Source: Talaromyces rugulosus
Taxonomy: Eukaryota > Ascomycota > Eurotiomycetes > Eurotiales > Trichocomaceae
Length of the DNA stretch: 64,000 bases
Assembly: GCF_013368755.1 (NCBI RefSeq)
Contig: NC_049563.1
Coordinates: 496,001 to 560,000 of the forward strand
Direction: 5' to 3'
The notes beneath the pieces were generated by a model that did no database searches, had not been told where the DNA came from, and worked only from the letters and a program-made list of their open reading frames with translations. This document shows positions 45,170-56,757 of the stretch, in pieces. Numbering within the stretch: the first letter of the stretch is position 1; the number at the start of each line of letters is the position of its first letter. Position numbers and translations under genes: made by a program.

Positions 45170-47074
45170 ATGGCCGATCGCTACATCCCAGAACATCGGC
45201 GAACGCAGTTCAAGGCAAAGAACCAGTTCAAGCCCGACGAGCTGCGCCGTCGTCGCGAGGAACAGCAGGTCGAGATCCGGAAACAAAAGCGAGAGGAGAA
45301 CCTCGCTAAGAGACGAGGCATCCAAACTAGCGATGGCGGCATTATAGGTGGCCAGGTCGGCGCTGATAGTGATGAGGAGGAAGGTGGTGCCATCGAAGGC
45401 GAGGTAGGCAATCATTTCTTCCCTGCGTCATTTTTTTTCTTCGTGACTTTGGTCTTGTTCTGTCGATTTTCGTGTCTACTTAACTGTCGCCTCCCGGTTG
45501 TCCTTTGTCTTGGCACATACAGCAGGCCTGGGGTCCCTCGTCCCTCAAGATGCCTCTGAAGAATCTCTGCTAACATCTCATCTATTTTAGCTTAATGTCG
45601 AACTCCCTGAGATGGTCAAGGGCGTCTTCTCGGAGCAGATTGACGAGCAGATCCAAGCTACCACCAAGTTCAGGAAGTTGCTGTCAAAGGAACGCAACCC
45701 CCCTATCGAGCGCGTCATCGAGACTGGTGTTGTCAGCCGCTTCGTTGAATTTCTTCGTTCCCCACACACATTGGTCCAATTCGAGGCTGCATGGGCTTTG
45801 ACCAACATTGCTTCCGGCTCTGCCCAGCAAACACAAGTTGTCATCGAGGCCGGCGCCGTTCCCATCTTCGTCGAGCTTCTCAGCAGCCCCGAACCAGATG
45901 TCCGAGAACAGGCCGTGTGGGCTCTGGGTAACATTGCTGGTGACAGCCCTCAATGCCGCGACTACGTCCTCTCTGCGGGCGCCCTCCGTCCTCTGCTGGC
46001 TCTCATCAGCGATGGCCGTAAGCTAAGCATGCTCCGAAATGCTACTTGGACCCTCAGCAACTTCTGCCGTGGAAAGACCCCCCAGCCAGACTGGAATACC
46101 GTAAGTACACATGAGAGCTTTTTTTAAAATATTGAATGAACCTAACCTATCCCCCGTAGATCTCTCCAGCTCTCCCCGTCCTCGCAAAATTGATCTACAT
46201 GCTCGACGACGAGGTTCTTATTGACGCTTGCTGGGCTATCTCCTACCTGTCTGACGGGTCCAACGACAAAATCCAGGCCGTCATCGAGGCTGGCATTCCC
46301 CGCCGCTTGGTCGAGCTTCTGACCCACGCCTCTACCTCCGTGCAGACTCCTGCTTTGCGATCAGTTGGCAACATCGTCACCGGTGATGATGTGCAGACCC
46401 AGGTCATCATCAACTGCGGCTCATTGCCCGCGCTTCTCTCTCTGCTTGGTTCCACCAAGGACGGTATCCGCAAAGAAGCTTGCTGGACCATTTCGAACGT
46501 CACTGCTGGCAACTCTGTCCAAATCCAGGCTGTCGTGGATGCCAACATTATCCCACCTCTGATCAACCTGCTTTCCAATGGCGACTTCAAGACTCGCAAG
46601 GAAGCTTGCTGGGCTATTTCAAACGCTACATCTGGTGGATTGCAGAAGCCTGATCAGATTCGCTACCTCGTTTCACAAGGTTGCATCAAGCCGTTGTGCG
46701 ACCTCCTAGCATGCCCGGATAACAAGATCATCCAAGTCGCTCTTGATGGCCTCGAAAATATCCTCAAGGTCGGTGATATGGACAAGGAGTCCGCCCAGGG
46801 TGGCGAAGGTAACCTCAACCGCTACGCTCTCTTTATCGAAGAGGCTGGCGGTATGGAGAAGATTCACGAGTGCCAGAACAATGCCAACGAAGAAATTTAC
46901 ATGAAGGCGTACAACATCATCGAGAAGTACTTCTCTGATGAGGAGGAAGCTGGTGGTGATATCGATGAACTTGCTCCTCAGCAGACACAAACTGGGTTTG
47001 CCCTCGGAACCAACCAGCAACAACCTGGCGGCTTCAACTTTGCCAATGGTGGTGGTGATTCGATGGATATGTAA
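45170..47074 (+). CDS. kapA: Importin subunit alpha (karyopherin alpha)
   Basis: Three exons: 45170-45403, 45591-46100, 46160-47074; 552 residues, matching A. nidulans KapA (about 553). It binds classical nuclear-localisation signals in the cytoplasm and joins importin beta for import. The N-terminal importin-beta-binding domain (about 1-75) is Arg/Lys-rich ([20 protein letters not shown]), followed by acidic DSDEEEGG. Ten armadillo repeats follow, with the conserved Trp/Asn pairs of the NLS groove (for example [50 protein letters not shown]). The C-terminal tail is acidic, then Gln/Gly-rich ([10 protein letters not shown]...NGGGDSMDM). The start is the ATG after a CA-rich leader, in the context CAACCATGGCC. 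Confidence 0.96.
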
Positions 47075-48019
47075 ACACCAAAAGCCTTACTGTCGCTTAT
47101 CTCAGCTTCCGGAAGCGTACGAAACATTGTCGCAAAGCAGAATATGACACTGGAACTCGTTGAAAAAACAACAGGTCAATCCGCAAGGTATCACCGACCA
47201 GGTCATCTTCTCGGCGCTTCACGACCGGGCATCCCCTCAATACTTCCGTTTCCAGAAGTAGGCCCAACCCCCCAACCCCCAGATTATCTTACCCGATGGC
47301 GTTTGGGCTTAGTTTTATTCTTCACTATTCCCCCTGTTTTATGATAGTTTCAGGCACGATAAACAAGATACACAGTCATGTAATCCCCATGTTCACCACA
47401 TCATGTTAGCACCTATGTCGCATCACATCTCATACACTAGGCGTACGTCTCTTTTTGGTTGGATCTTCCTCCCTCTCCCACACCCCCCTTCTTCGCTGGC
47501 GAGCCCTCGCACCGCAGTTGTTGACAGAATCTTCAGACAAATCAGACGCTATTGATTCAGCCGCGTTGTCTTTTGTCCGCTTCATCGTTCCAGTTCAGAT
47601 AATTTTTCTATTTAGTAGCAATAGGAATAAATTGAATTGACGGTTATGTTTGGTCTTTGTCCTTGACCCAGTAAGAAAAATGAAGCTATTTCTGGGTTTA
47701 TTTATCATACCGGAGAAAAGGAAATAGTGAGTTAGCACACTAAATAATATTTCATTAACAGATAAAGCGGTAATAGCTAGTTGGCTTTGGCATCGAGCAT
47801 AGCAATTAAAGGCGACGAAAAAGTAAAATCACATGAAAAAAAAAGAAAGCAGCTTGACATTTCAACTACAGCATATGGGAATTATCAAAGCAAGCAACCT
47901 GCGCCATCTTGTACATATTTAAACTCGGGAAAAATGGAACAAAGACAATCAAGAGAAATAGCAAGAGAATGGAGGGGGGGAGAATAGAGAATAGTAATAA
48001 GAATGAGGGGGAAAAGAGT
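47075..48019. other. Convergent intergenic region
   Basis: 945 bp between converging importin alpha and Scc3 stops. CT-rich near 47440-47500, A-rich from 47820. No gene is seen. Confidence 0.5.
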
Positions 48020-51000
48020 TTAATCGCCCATTATTTCATCCTCGTCTTCGGGTTCAGCCTCACTGACACCGTTTCCTTGGTCTGAATTTTCGTCATCAAT
48101 GTTCTCCTCGACAAGGCCCCGGACGCGAAGGTCATCGTCTTCATCTTCTTCGACGATTGGGTCTGCTTCTTGTTCGGCTTCTTGTCGTTCTTCTTCGTCG
48201 TCCTCTATTGGGTCATCCTCTAGTTCAACGAATTCGGTGGACTTGGGCGGTGTTTTGGATGAAGGTTGTTTGTCCTTGGAGCGAGCAGCAGCAGCAGGTC
48301 GCGCCTTGCGATCTTCCACAAATGCGATGACTTCTTTGTAGTTGTGGCCCAGTCGAGATTTGTTCTTGAGTAGTTTCTGTTTGAATTTGCCGCGTTGCGA
48401 GCCCGATGTGTCGAGGACACGGCCAATGATTGCCAAAACGATTTTGCCGGTGAGTTCGCAAAGCCGCTGCTCAGCGAGAATGGTTGCGCGGAGACGCTCG
48501 GTTGCAGCGGCTTCGTCTACCTCGTCATCGTCCTGTTCGTTCTCGTCGTCTTCATCGTCAGAAGGGAGGTCCTTAATGTCCTGGGCTGATTCCAACGGAG
48601 CATCGTCATCTACGGCTGAATTGATGTCTTTCTTCAGTTTCTTGGCCAAAGTTCGCTCGGCGAGGTCATGGAATCTGGAGAGGGTTGCTTGTGTCGAAGG
48701 GACAATATCCTGTGCTAGGCCCTGCGCTTGAAGGACAACATCCTCGTCCACTAGGTCTGATCTGCCTTGAATATGCGATCCGATATTACGGAGTGTGCCA
48801 AAGAGGGTATGTAGATCTAGGAGCGTTGTCGCTGCAGAAAATCTAATATCATCCATGACTGAACGCTTTTGCATAACCGCTGTCAGAGAAGCAGCAAAAG
48901 TATCTTTGCTCTTGGCCAAAGTTTCAAAGTACGCTGTGTTGAACTTGGCATTGGTTGACTTGATGGCACTAGACAGATTTTGCACTTTCCACATAAAGTA
49001 GAAAAGTAGAGTCTTAATGCTGTTCACCACCAGTTCATTCTCGAGGCTTTGTAGTTCGTCATCAGACTCCTCATCACGAAGACCACGTTTTACAAAGTGG
49101 ACAAGAGTGTTGAATGGGGCCACAGGTTTTTCCTTCCGCTTTTTGGCCGAAACAGCTGGGGGCGTTTCAATGATACTCGTGCAATCGACAATACTTGCAA
49201 GGTTTGATATCCTAGTAACGGTGTTGGCGAGATCCGTAAGCACATTCTTGCGAACTGATGATCCATTCTGGACATCTTGGTTCTGGGACAATGTGCTGAT
49301 AGCATCAATCATGTCGTCCCACAGCTCCTGAACCTTGCCCTCCATGGCTTCCTTCATCTCATCCGAGGTTCGGGCATGCAGGAACGCCACGCCAGCTTCC
49401 GCAAGGACATCCTGGTCAGAATGAGTCAGGAACTGCCTGTTGATGTCATTAAGAAGAGAGGTATATGCGGTAGCATCTTTCTGAAGGTCTTGGACCATGT
49501 TCAGATCGACAAGATGTTCCAGGCGAAGAACGGCTGACGCAGCTTCAGGTGTGGAGCCGAACTTGTTCAAAAGCCGAGGGATAATCTGGGTGAGATTGTG
49601 CGCAGTCTCTGCTTGCATTTCCGGAATCTTGTCTGTCAAAGACTTGATTTTCTGTCCACGTTTGCTGACATCGGATTTGGCAATCTCCAAGATCCGCAAC
49701 TTGACCGCACATACCAGAACCTCGAGCAAAATGATGTCTTGTCCTTCTTCCAAGGCATAGAACTGTCGCACATTACTCGCTTCATCTTGCGGGGGCGAAT
49801 CAGTAACTTGAGAGTGGTCGCAAAGAAGATATCCAGCAAGCGATTGCCACTGAGCCAGCTCCTCCATGTGTGCATAGATTGCTTCGGTCGCCAGGAAAAA
49901 TCGAGATTCTACAGGAGCACCAGACAAGGCTTCGAGCGAGCCCATGCGTTGCCGCTCCGCAGCGAGCTCCTCTCTTTGCCCATCATAAGATTGGAGAATG
50001 TCCACAAGGCATTTGAATTTGATCCAGGATCGTTTAGGTGATTCATAGTCATCGTCGTCTTCATCACCAAAAGTTTCGTTGATATCTTCTGCCATCTCTT
50101 CTGTGTGGGTCTCGTAAATCTCTTGTAGATTTGCAGCGAAAAAGCGACCGGAGGATTTTCGGATTCTAGGCTCTGTATCAAATACAAGTTGGCCGACTTG
50201 ATCGACCTCTGCGTTATCCATCAATCCTTGGTTTCTTATAAGCCCGAGCAACTCAACTGTAGATGCACGGACGTTGCTGTCGGCATCCCTGGTAGCCATC
50301 TCCACGAGTCGACGGAGGAATCGACCGGTGAAAGTTCGAAGTGTAGCAATGCTGAATTTGATCTCGTAGATCTGACGAAGTTGCCCTACCACAGCTAGCC
50401 GCACCTGCGTGACAGCATCTGACAATCCCCAGCCTAGATAGCGTACGTATTGCGGTTCGAAAAACATCTCTCGATGGGTTTGGATCCAAGTGGCCAATCC
50501 GAGGAAACATTCACTGCGAATTTTGGGGTCGACATCTCGGTAGCGGTGCACCCACATTGTGTCGAACGCTTCCCTGAGAAGGGCATCAATCGTCTCTAGC
50601 TTTTCTTCATTCTCTTGGATAGTTGTTTGAATGGAATCTATCCTGCCCTTGTTTGCTGTTTTCTTCCTTTTTTCGGTGTCTAGCTGTTTGCGAGATGTGG
50701 AAACCGTGGAGGTTACACCTTCGGCAATATGGCACAACGAAGTTGCTATGCAGATAGAAAACACTACAGCTGTATGTCTAAATGCTCTGTTACCAGCACT
50801 AGACATGATATTTAGCCACACCTCAGCTTTCAACCCAGGAGCGAATGTATTGTAAAGCAGGGAAGATTCGTGAAGACTCGCGACCCACGAGTCGCAAAAG
50901 TCCACAATATTTGTTCGAAAATTCCGAAGAGACCTTTCTTTTGATGTCAGGGGGTAATCGGACGGCTCGGTATCAAGATGTGCTTCTTGAAGGTCTTGTA

Positions 51001-51711
51001 TGCGCTGAGGCCAGTGGTCCTCATCCGTCACATCGGCCATGTCCACCGAGATATCAGCACCTGTACACTGCAAGAATAAATTGAATAGCGCGCGAAGCCC
51101 TTCGTTGGGGTCTTTTTCGTATTTTGATAGCCATTCGTCGACGACGGTTTCGACATCTTTATTCTGTTCAAACACATCGGCTTGAAGTTGTTAGCTGATG
51201 CACGTGAAAAAGCAGTAATAAAAAAAAGAGACATACTGTATAGCCCTTCTGGAATGGCACGGAAAATCGGTCTTGGTGGAGCAGTTCTTGTCTTTGGAGC
51301 AGGTTTCTTGCTCTGTCTGCCATTAGTTGCCGGACGTATGGCGAGAGATTTTCCGGCGCCGTTGATCTTTGGTTTCTTTGCGGCTCGTGACGATTTAGGA
51401 CCGGCGTTAGGTTTTTTCACGGCTTTTCTTTTTGTCGTGACCTTGCGTGTTGCTTTTCGGCGTTCCCTTTCTTCTTCGGAATCGGGATCTTCGTCGTCCT
51501 CCTCCGAGTCAGACTCGTCGTCGTCTTGTTCCTCATCATCGTCATCATCTTGACCGTCATCCAGTGTGGTGTTTCGTTTCCTCTTCTCGGGATTGTTGAG
51601 ACCTATACTGTGAACGGCTTTTGAGAAGAGTTGGGGTTTTTTGACTGCACGGCCGGACTTGCGCCTGCTGGACGACGCGCCATCGTGCTCGACATCTGAC
51701 GACATATCCAT
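48020..51711 (-). CDS. SCC3: Cohesin subunit Scc3/STAG (Psc3/Irr1)
   Basis: Two exons, 51237-51711 and 48020-51180 (56-bp intron), 1211 residues. Scc3 is a HEAT-repeat cohesin subunit that binds Scc1 and DNA and recruits the loader. The disordered N-terminus (1-155) alternates acidic (DDDDEEQDDDESDSEEDDED) and basic segments. The STAG domain begins near 170 (LFNLFLQCTGADISVDMADV) and continues with the conserved-ridge region (DIVDSW-like segment read here as NIVDFCDSWVASLHESSLLY; DTMWVHRYRDVDPKIRSECF; GWGLSDAVTQVRLAVVGQL). The long C-terminus is helical and ends in an acidic tail. The start ATG (MDMSSDVEHD) at 51711 is the first in frame. About 1200 residues is normal for fungi (yeast Irr1 1150). 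Confidence 0.93.
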
Positions 51712-52373
51712 ATTGTCTGAGCGAGGGTTCAATGTTAGAATCTTCTTTTCCGCGTCCTATTCCTCTGATCTCGGGGAACCGAGCTTGTTGTACATGTGAG
51801 TGTAGGTGGCGCGAAACAGCTCGAATGTTACGTTGCTGCGTGAATGTCGCGCGCGTCCCGTTTGGATGGGGCGCGAAGTGTCGAGAGGAATTGGCAACGC
51901 AAACTCGACAACGCGATGTGCAAAGGGTGCACTCCAATGCCAAAGTCTCAAAGCAGATACAAAGCTGGCGCGGGGATCCGCTTGGGCAAAGATGGAAAAA
52001 GACCGGAGGGGGGAAATAACTCGCAATGACGGTGGTTCGTGATGGGGGGGAAACGCGCGACGACTTTGACGCCCGGGCAGGCGCGGGCCTCATTGGTCGC
52101 GGCTGCCTAGTGGGCAAACACGTATCGATAACGGGCAGGCGCGTACCCTAACCCTATTTTCTTCCTTCTTTGGGACTCGAGAAGTCGCCCGACCTCGCTC
52201 CTTATCTCTCTGGGGAAATTGTCGTCTCATTGCGCCAGAGCACGTCCATAGAAGAGATAGTCACAATGAACCATTTGTGAAACTAGCTTGGGAGCGCCAT
52301 TCGAGAATCGCCCTTTGAATCGGGTATTTTTCTTCTCGTTGTGAGGGGAGGCACCCCCCCGCAGACAAGAGAT
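51712..52373. promoter_or_regulatory. Divergent promoter region, SCC3 (-) / ureD (+)
   Basis: 662 bp between divergent start codons. It contains three GATA-factor sites of the HGATAR type near ureD, an inverted CCAAT (ATTGG, 52092-52096) and a telobox-like ACCCTAACCCTA at 52145-52156. The left half is GC-rich with GCGCG runs. The overlapping frames here have no recognisable product. Confidence 0.6.
52126..52260 (+). promoter_or_regulatory. Cluster of GATA (AreA-type) sites upstream of ureD
   Basis: CGATAA at 52126-52131, TTATCT (AGATAA inverted) at 52202-52207 and AGATAG at 52255-52260, all within 250 bp of the ureD start. Each fits HGATAR, the site bound by fungal nitrogen regulators of the AreA family. 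Use in vivo is inferred. Confidence 0.55.
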
Positions 52374-53432
52374 ATGACATTCAATTCTCCATTTGCTTCC
52401 TCTGTTGCAAGTCCTGGGAAGGGCGAAGTTGTGCTGGCGGTATTGCCTCCGTCTATTCCGACCCTCGCTAAGTTGACCTACAAGTATCCTCTCAAGCTGT
52501 TATCTCGTGCCCCGGGTTTCATTCCTGAGCACTCGGTTCTTTCCGAAGGAGTCACGAAGCCGATACATCTATATCTTCTGACTTACGGCGGGGGCCTTCT
52601 TCCCGGAGACCACATCGATGTATCAATTACACTAGACCCACGGGCTCGACTGGTAGTCACTACTCCTCAGGGGAGCACCAAGATTTTCAAGACGGTGCCC
52701 AACGCAAATACGGCCATCAAAACAGCACCAGAACGTCCAGGCCTGGACGATAGGAGTCGACAGACTCTAAATGTCTCAATTGGAAGTCAATCTGGGCTCT
52801 GTTACCTCCCTGACCCCTCGGCTCCATTCAAGGATAGCCGCTATGAGCAGATCCAAGTCTTTACTGTGGATGAGTGCCAGAAACAGAACCGAAGCAGCCT
52901 CTGTGTCTTAGACTGGGTCACCCAGGGGCGAACCTCTCGTGGCGAGAATTGGGATTTCAACCTATGGAAAGGCCGCAATGAAGTGTGGTCTGAAGACAAA
53001 ACTACCGGCAAACGACGTCTTCTTTTACGCGATGCTGTTATCCTGGATGACGAAGCAGATGCTTCATTGAGACCACATGAAAATGACAGCAGTTCGGGTG
53101 AGCTGATCCGCGAGAGAACGTATCCGCATGGGATTATAGGTACGCTTATCTTGTACGGACCAATATTCGACCAGCTGGGCTCTTTCTTCATGACATCCTT
53201 TGGATCGCAGCCACGCATTGGCGGCCGCAACTGGTCGGCTACAAAGACTGCAGCGGAGCCTTCGAAACAGAGTCAAGTCACATGGACAGCCGCCCGTATT
53301 CGTGCTGATTTTGTCCTTGTCAAGTTTGGGGCAAAAGACTTTGAAGCCGCTCGAGACTGGCTCGGGACAATAATTCGTGAAGAGGGTAGCATCGAAAGGG
53401 AATTCGGCGAAGAGGCATTGCTATGCCTCTAA
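52374..53432 (+). CDS. ureD: Urease accessory protein UreD (UreH)
   Basis: Intronless, 352 residues. UreD, with UreF and UreG, loads nickel into apo-urease. Family features in order: GEVVLAVLPPSIPTLAKLTY at the N-terminus, PIHLYLLTYGGGLLPGDHID (the central Y-GGGL-GD motif), LVVTTPQGSTKIFKT, LDWVTQGRTSRGENW, then a C-terminal AARIRADFVLVKFGAKDFEA. Fungal members carry inserts relative to bacterial UreD (about 270), as seen here around 120-145. The start is the first in-frame ATG (MTFNSPFASS). The upstream GATA sites suggest control by nitrogen status. No urease or other accessory gene is in the window, as usual for dispersed fungal urease genes. Confidence 0.93.
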   Translation: MTFNSPFASSVASPGKGEVVLAVLPPSIPTLAKLTYKYPLKLLSRAPGFIPEHSVLSEGVTKPIHLYLLTYGGGLLPGDHIDVSITLDPRARLVVTTPQGSTKIFKTVPNANTAIKTAPERPGLDDRSRQTLNVSIGSQSGLCYLPDPSAPFKDSRYEQIQVFTVDECQKQNRSSLCVLDWVTQGRTSRGENWDFNLWKGRNEVWSEDKTTGKRRLLLRDAVILDDEADASLRPHENDSSSGELIRERTYPHGIIGTLILYGPIFDQLGSFFMTSFGSQPRIGGRNWSATKTAAEPSKQSQVTWTAARIRADFVLVKFGAKDFEAARDWLGTIIREEGSIEREFGEEALLCL

Positions 53433-53564
53433 AGAATCGGCCAATAAGAAAATTGGATATGCTCCGACCTACGAAGATCTATTAAGATTCTACGACATGA
53501 TACTATATACACCTCACATATTCCTTTCTCTCTAAACATTCGCCTTCTATGGAGATAATATTCG

Positions 53565-55005
53565 CTAGAACCACCAATCCGATATCTTGTGTCGCCAGTC
53601 TTCGCTAGTAGCGCCCTTCAAGTCATCGACGTTCAGGACGTCCACCCCTTCACGTTCCAGGACGCTCCAGATATAATGCCGAAGGTTGCGGGGCCAGCTT
53701 GGTGTTCCCCAATAACGAACCTTCAACCCCCGGCGATGCGCTCCATTGATCTGCGCCCGAATGCGCTGCAGTTGATCTGACGTTATATGAAAGTGCCACG
53801 GGTAACCGATGGATTTATCAAAAGAAACCGACGCATAGTAACTGTTAGAAGGGTTATAAGTGTCCAGTCCGACGACGCTCGGCGTACCAGAGCGGCCTTG
53901 TCCTTGATCTTGGGCTAAGTGCCGTCGACGCATAGGCTCCGACTCTCCGTCTTCCATCGCATCAAGGGGTGCATCAAAGAAGATATCTCGATATGTTGAA
54001 TTCGCAGTCAGCAAATTGAAAGGCGCATTGCCCGTGGCAACAACGGTGACCGGACCGTTGACTACGTTGTTTCCATCCCAGTAAGTCAGATAGCCCCTGT
54101 CCCGCAAAGGTGACAGGTGAGACATTACATAGGGTAAAGTCTCCGCTCCGTTCGTCTTGAAATCAATCAACAAGACTAGAGTCTGGCTTGGGTCGGTGTC
54201 GAATACACCCTGGAGCGGCCGGTCTTTGAAGAGGTGGAATCTCGTAATCGGATTCTGCTTCTCGAGCAAACCCACGAGAGAGTCCACATAAAGAGAATGG
54301 AGAGTGCGATTGGGCGCGACCGCTGATCTTGAGTGGGCGACGTAGAGCTCATCTTCGATTAGCCAGACATCGGCCTCGACACTGACACAGCCGGCGCTGA
54401 CGGCAGAAAAGAGAGGCACTGGACGCCAGTAATCATTGTGTGAATGGCATGCGACTGGGAGAATATCTCTAGTTGCGTCCGTTGGCCAGTTTTCGAGGCC
54501 ATTTGGTTTCCCCCATGTCTGTACGAAATCCTCAGAGAAGAACGTGATGGCGATTCCGTACAGCATGCATATTGACTCGATTACACCTCTGTTGTTGCAT
54601 TATCAGTCTCCAAGCGGATTTGCCGGATGGATTCTGAAATAACACTTACATCATTGAAAAGACAAGTAATAAAAACAATCCCAGCATTCGCTTCCATCGA
54701 AATTTACGAGAAGAGTAAATTTGTGGTGAATGTCGAAGAGGCAGTCTCAGGCTTATGCGCCTACGCACGTTGCTGGCGAGAGACGCTAGTATCGATTTTA
54801 GCCCTGGGCTCCACCGAGGGTGATCATCACCATCAGTTTGCTCTTCCCCGGTAGAATTGTTGCTGTTATTGGTATTGTTTCTGTTGCAGTTGTTGCTAGA
54901 AGACGGGAGCAGCAAGCTGGTATCATCCATGTCCTCGTCGGTGTCTTCTCTTATTTGCAGGAATGCATCCCCGTCGGAGCCATGGAACAAAGTAGGATTC
55001 TGCAT
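53565..55005 (-). CDS. Aim6-like membrane-anchored phosphodiesterase-fold protein
   Basis: Two exons, 54650-55005 and 53565-54588 (61-bp intron), 459 residues. Fungal Aim6 (altered inheritance of mitochondria 6) proteins have a PLC-like/GDPD TIM-barrel fold; the substrate is not established. The first 105 residues are polar, with an Asn run (NNCNRNNTNNSNN). A membrane helix at about 107-130 (MLGLFLLLVFSMIGVIESIC) crosses the splice site. The catalytic barrel then starts with ACHSHNDYWRP (the HxHND motif), CVSVEADVW (Glu/Asp metal ligands) and LYVAHSRSAV, and ends with LKVRYWGTPSWP and VDVLNVDDLKG. The catalytic domain is probably on the far side of a membrane (type II topology). Stop is the TAG at 53565-53567. 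Confidence 0.88.
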
Positions 55006-55466
55006 TTCCTAATGCGTGCCTCGAAACACTACCATAGAACAGCGTCTGTCGATGAATTTCCCCGGTACACTCAGACAATAATGTAGTTTTGACGAAGCTG
55101 TCTTGGTGACTGGGTGCCCAATTGATAGAGCGGAGCAAGGCGTGTGTTGATGCGGGACAACTTGGTTGGCGGTTATTCTTTCTGTATTGTTACAGCTAGA
55201 ACACCTACGCTTAAAATATATTGCCCCACGTGTATCTCTAGCATTATTTAGTATTTTAATTCAAAATACTTACAATTTTGGGTCCCAGCTGCACAAACAA
55301 ACTAATACGAATCATACGATATTTACGAATCCGATCATGACAGTACACGTGACTCTTATCGGCGCATCCGATAAGATAAGGACATCGGGTTATCGCTGTT
55401 GCGATAAAAATTTCACATTCATCTCTGCCCAGAGCAGGCATCCAGCAGTCTACAACCAGCGCCAAG
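55006..55466. promoter_or_regulatory. Divergent promoter region, Aim6-like (-) / basic protein (+)
   Basis: 461 bp between divergent start codons. AT-rich in the middle (55190-55330), with GATAA-type words at 55365-55400 (CCGATAAGATAAGG, ATCGCTG...GCGATAAAAA). No gene is seen. Confidence 0.5.
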
Positions 55467-56591
55467 ATGCCTCACAAACACAAGAGGCGCCAGGATGATA
55501 AGTCGTAAGTAGCGATTCCATTGTGTTTATCCGTTCATTGGCTCTAGTGAACATCTCTGATTACCTTTGTTTATAGGACTTATGATCTACCTCCTTCCTT
55601 CATAGCCAAGTCTCTATCGGTTCACAAACCCAAGCCAGCGGAGAAAGGAAAGAAAAAGCCTGCTGGTAAAAATGACAAAAAACTCAGCGCCAAAAAGGCC
55701 AAGGAGTCGTCGGGTTGGGTGGACGACACCCCGCGCGCCTTTGCACGTATGATGCAATATCAGGCTACGGGCAAGCGGCCTTCTGGACTCGATGATGGCA
55801 ATGGTCGGGCGCGAGGCAAGAAAAGGAAGCACGGCGGAGAAGACAAAGACGGTGCAGCTGAAGTAGCTTCGAATAAGAATAATCAAGCGTCTGGCGATTC
55901 CAAAAAATCTGCGGGGAAGACACCGGCTACAACCACAGCTACTTCTACTACTACCCTCAAAATTCTACCTGGTGAAAAGCTTTCTGATTTCGCCGCGCGT
56001 GTTGACCAACAAATGCCGCTGTCTTCAATGAAAAAGTCGCAAAGGTCTGGACAATCCGAGAATCTGCCAAAGATCCGAGAAGAGCGAATCACAAAACACG
56101 AGAAACACCTACGCAGACTCCAAAAGGGTTGGCGCGAGGACGAGGCCAAGATCCGAGAGAAAGAAGCCGAGGAACGGGAATTAAAGGAGGCTGAAAACGA
56201 GGATCTGAATGACTTGTGGAAGGAGTGGCAGATTGAAGCTGGCAAGGCCAAGGCTAAGAAGAAGGGCTCAGGTGCAAAGAAGAAGAAACGCAAGGGGGAT
56301 GATGGAAACGGTATAGATGATGATGACGACGACAATGATCCATGGGCGAAGCTCAATACACGTGAACGTGCGGCGAAGCCGTTGAATCCGCTAGAAGTTG
56401 TGCAAGCGCCTCCAGAGCTGACGAAACCGAGAGAGATCTTCCGAGTACGTCGGGGTGTCGGTGGCGCTGAGGTAGATGTTGCAAACGTCCCCGCAGCTGC
56501 TGGAAGTTTGAGAAGACGAGAAGAGCTTGCAAAGGAACGAAAGACCATAGTCGAGGAATACAGGCGGTTAATGGCGGAAAAGAGGCGGTGA
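55467..56591 (+). CDS. Highly basic, probably nucleolar protein, uncharacterised
   Basis: Two exons, 55467-55504 and 55578-56591 (72-bp intron), 350 residues. The N-terminus MPHKHKRRQDDKSTYDLPPS precedes Lys-rich stretches, WVDDTPRAFARMMQYQATGK, a conserved-looking LKILPGEKLSDFAARVDQQM, a long charged helix (about 190-260, HEKHLRRLQKGWREDEAKIR) and a KKKKRK patch, ending with a coiled segment (SLRRREELAKERKTIVEEYR). This composition is typical of nucleolar ribosome-biogenesis or chromatin proteins. A loose resemblance to the coiled-coil protein CCDC137 is possible but unproven from sequence alone. No enzymatic motif is seen. Confidence 0.75.
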
Positions 56592-56757
56592 TAGTGATAC
56601 ATGTATATGCTCTAACCCAATTGATACTGTGAAAATTACCATAAGCCTATTTTTCTGGTCATCTACATGTAATAATTACATATGTATTCCCTCTGAATCA
56701 AAACGACACGACACTGGTAACATTCCTTATAGAATATCACAAAAAACAATTTCCTCA

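Noticed and set aside
44888..45559. 223-codon frame across the importin alpha start
   Set aside because: Same frame as exon 1 extended through a CT-rich leader and past the intron donor; the ATG at 45170 gives the family N-terminus.
48099..48731. Ser-rich antisense frames in SCC3
   Set aside because: Mirror of the acidic GAN/GAR codons of the cohesin C-terminus.
55883..56602. 239-codon antisense frame in the basic protein gene
   Set aside because: Phe/Ser-rich shadow of Lys/Glu codons on the sense strand.
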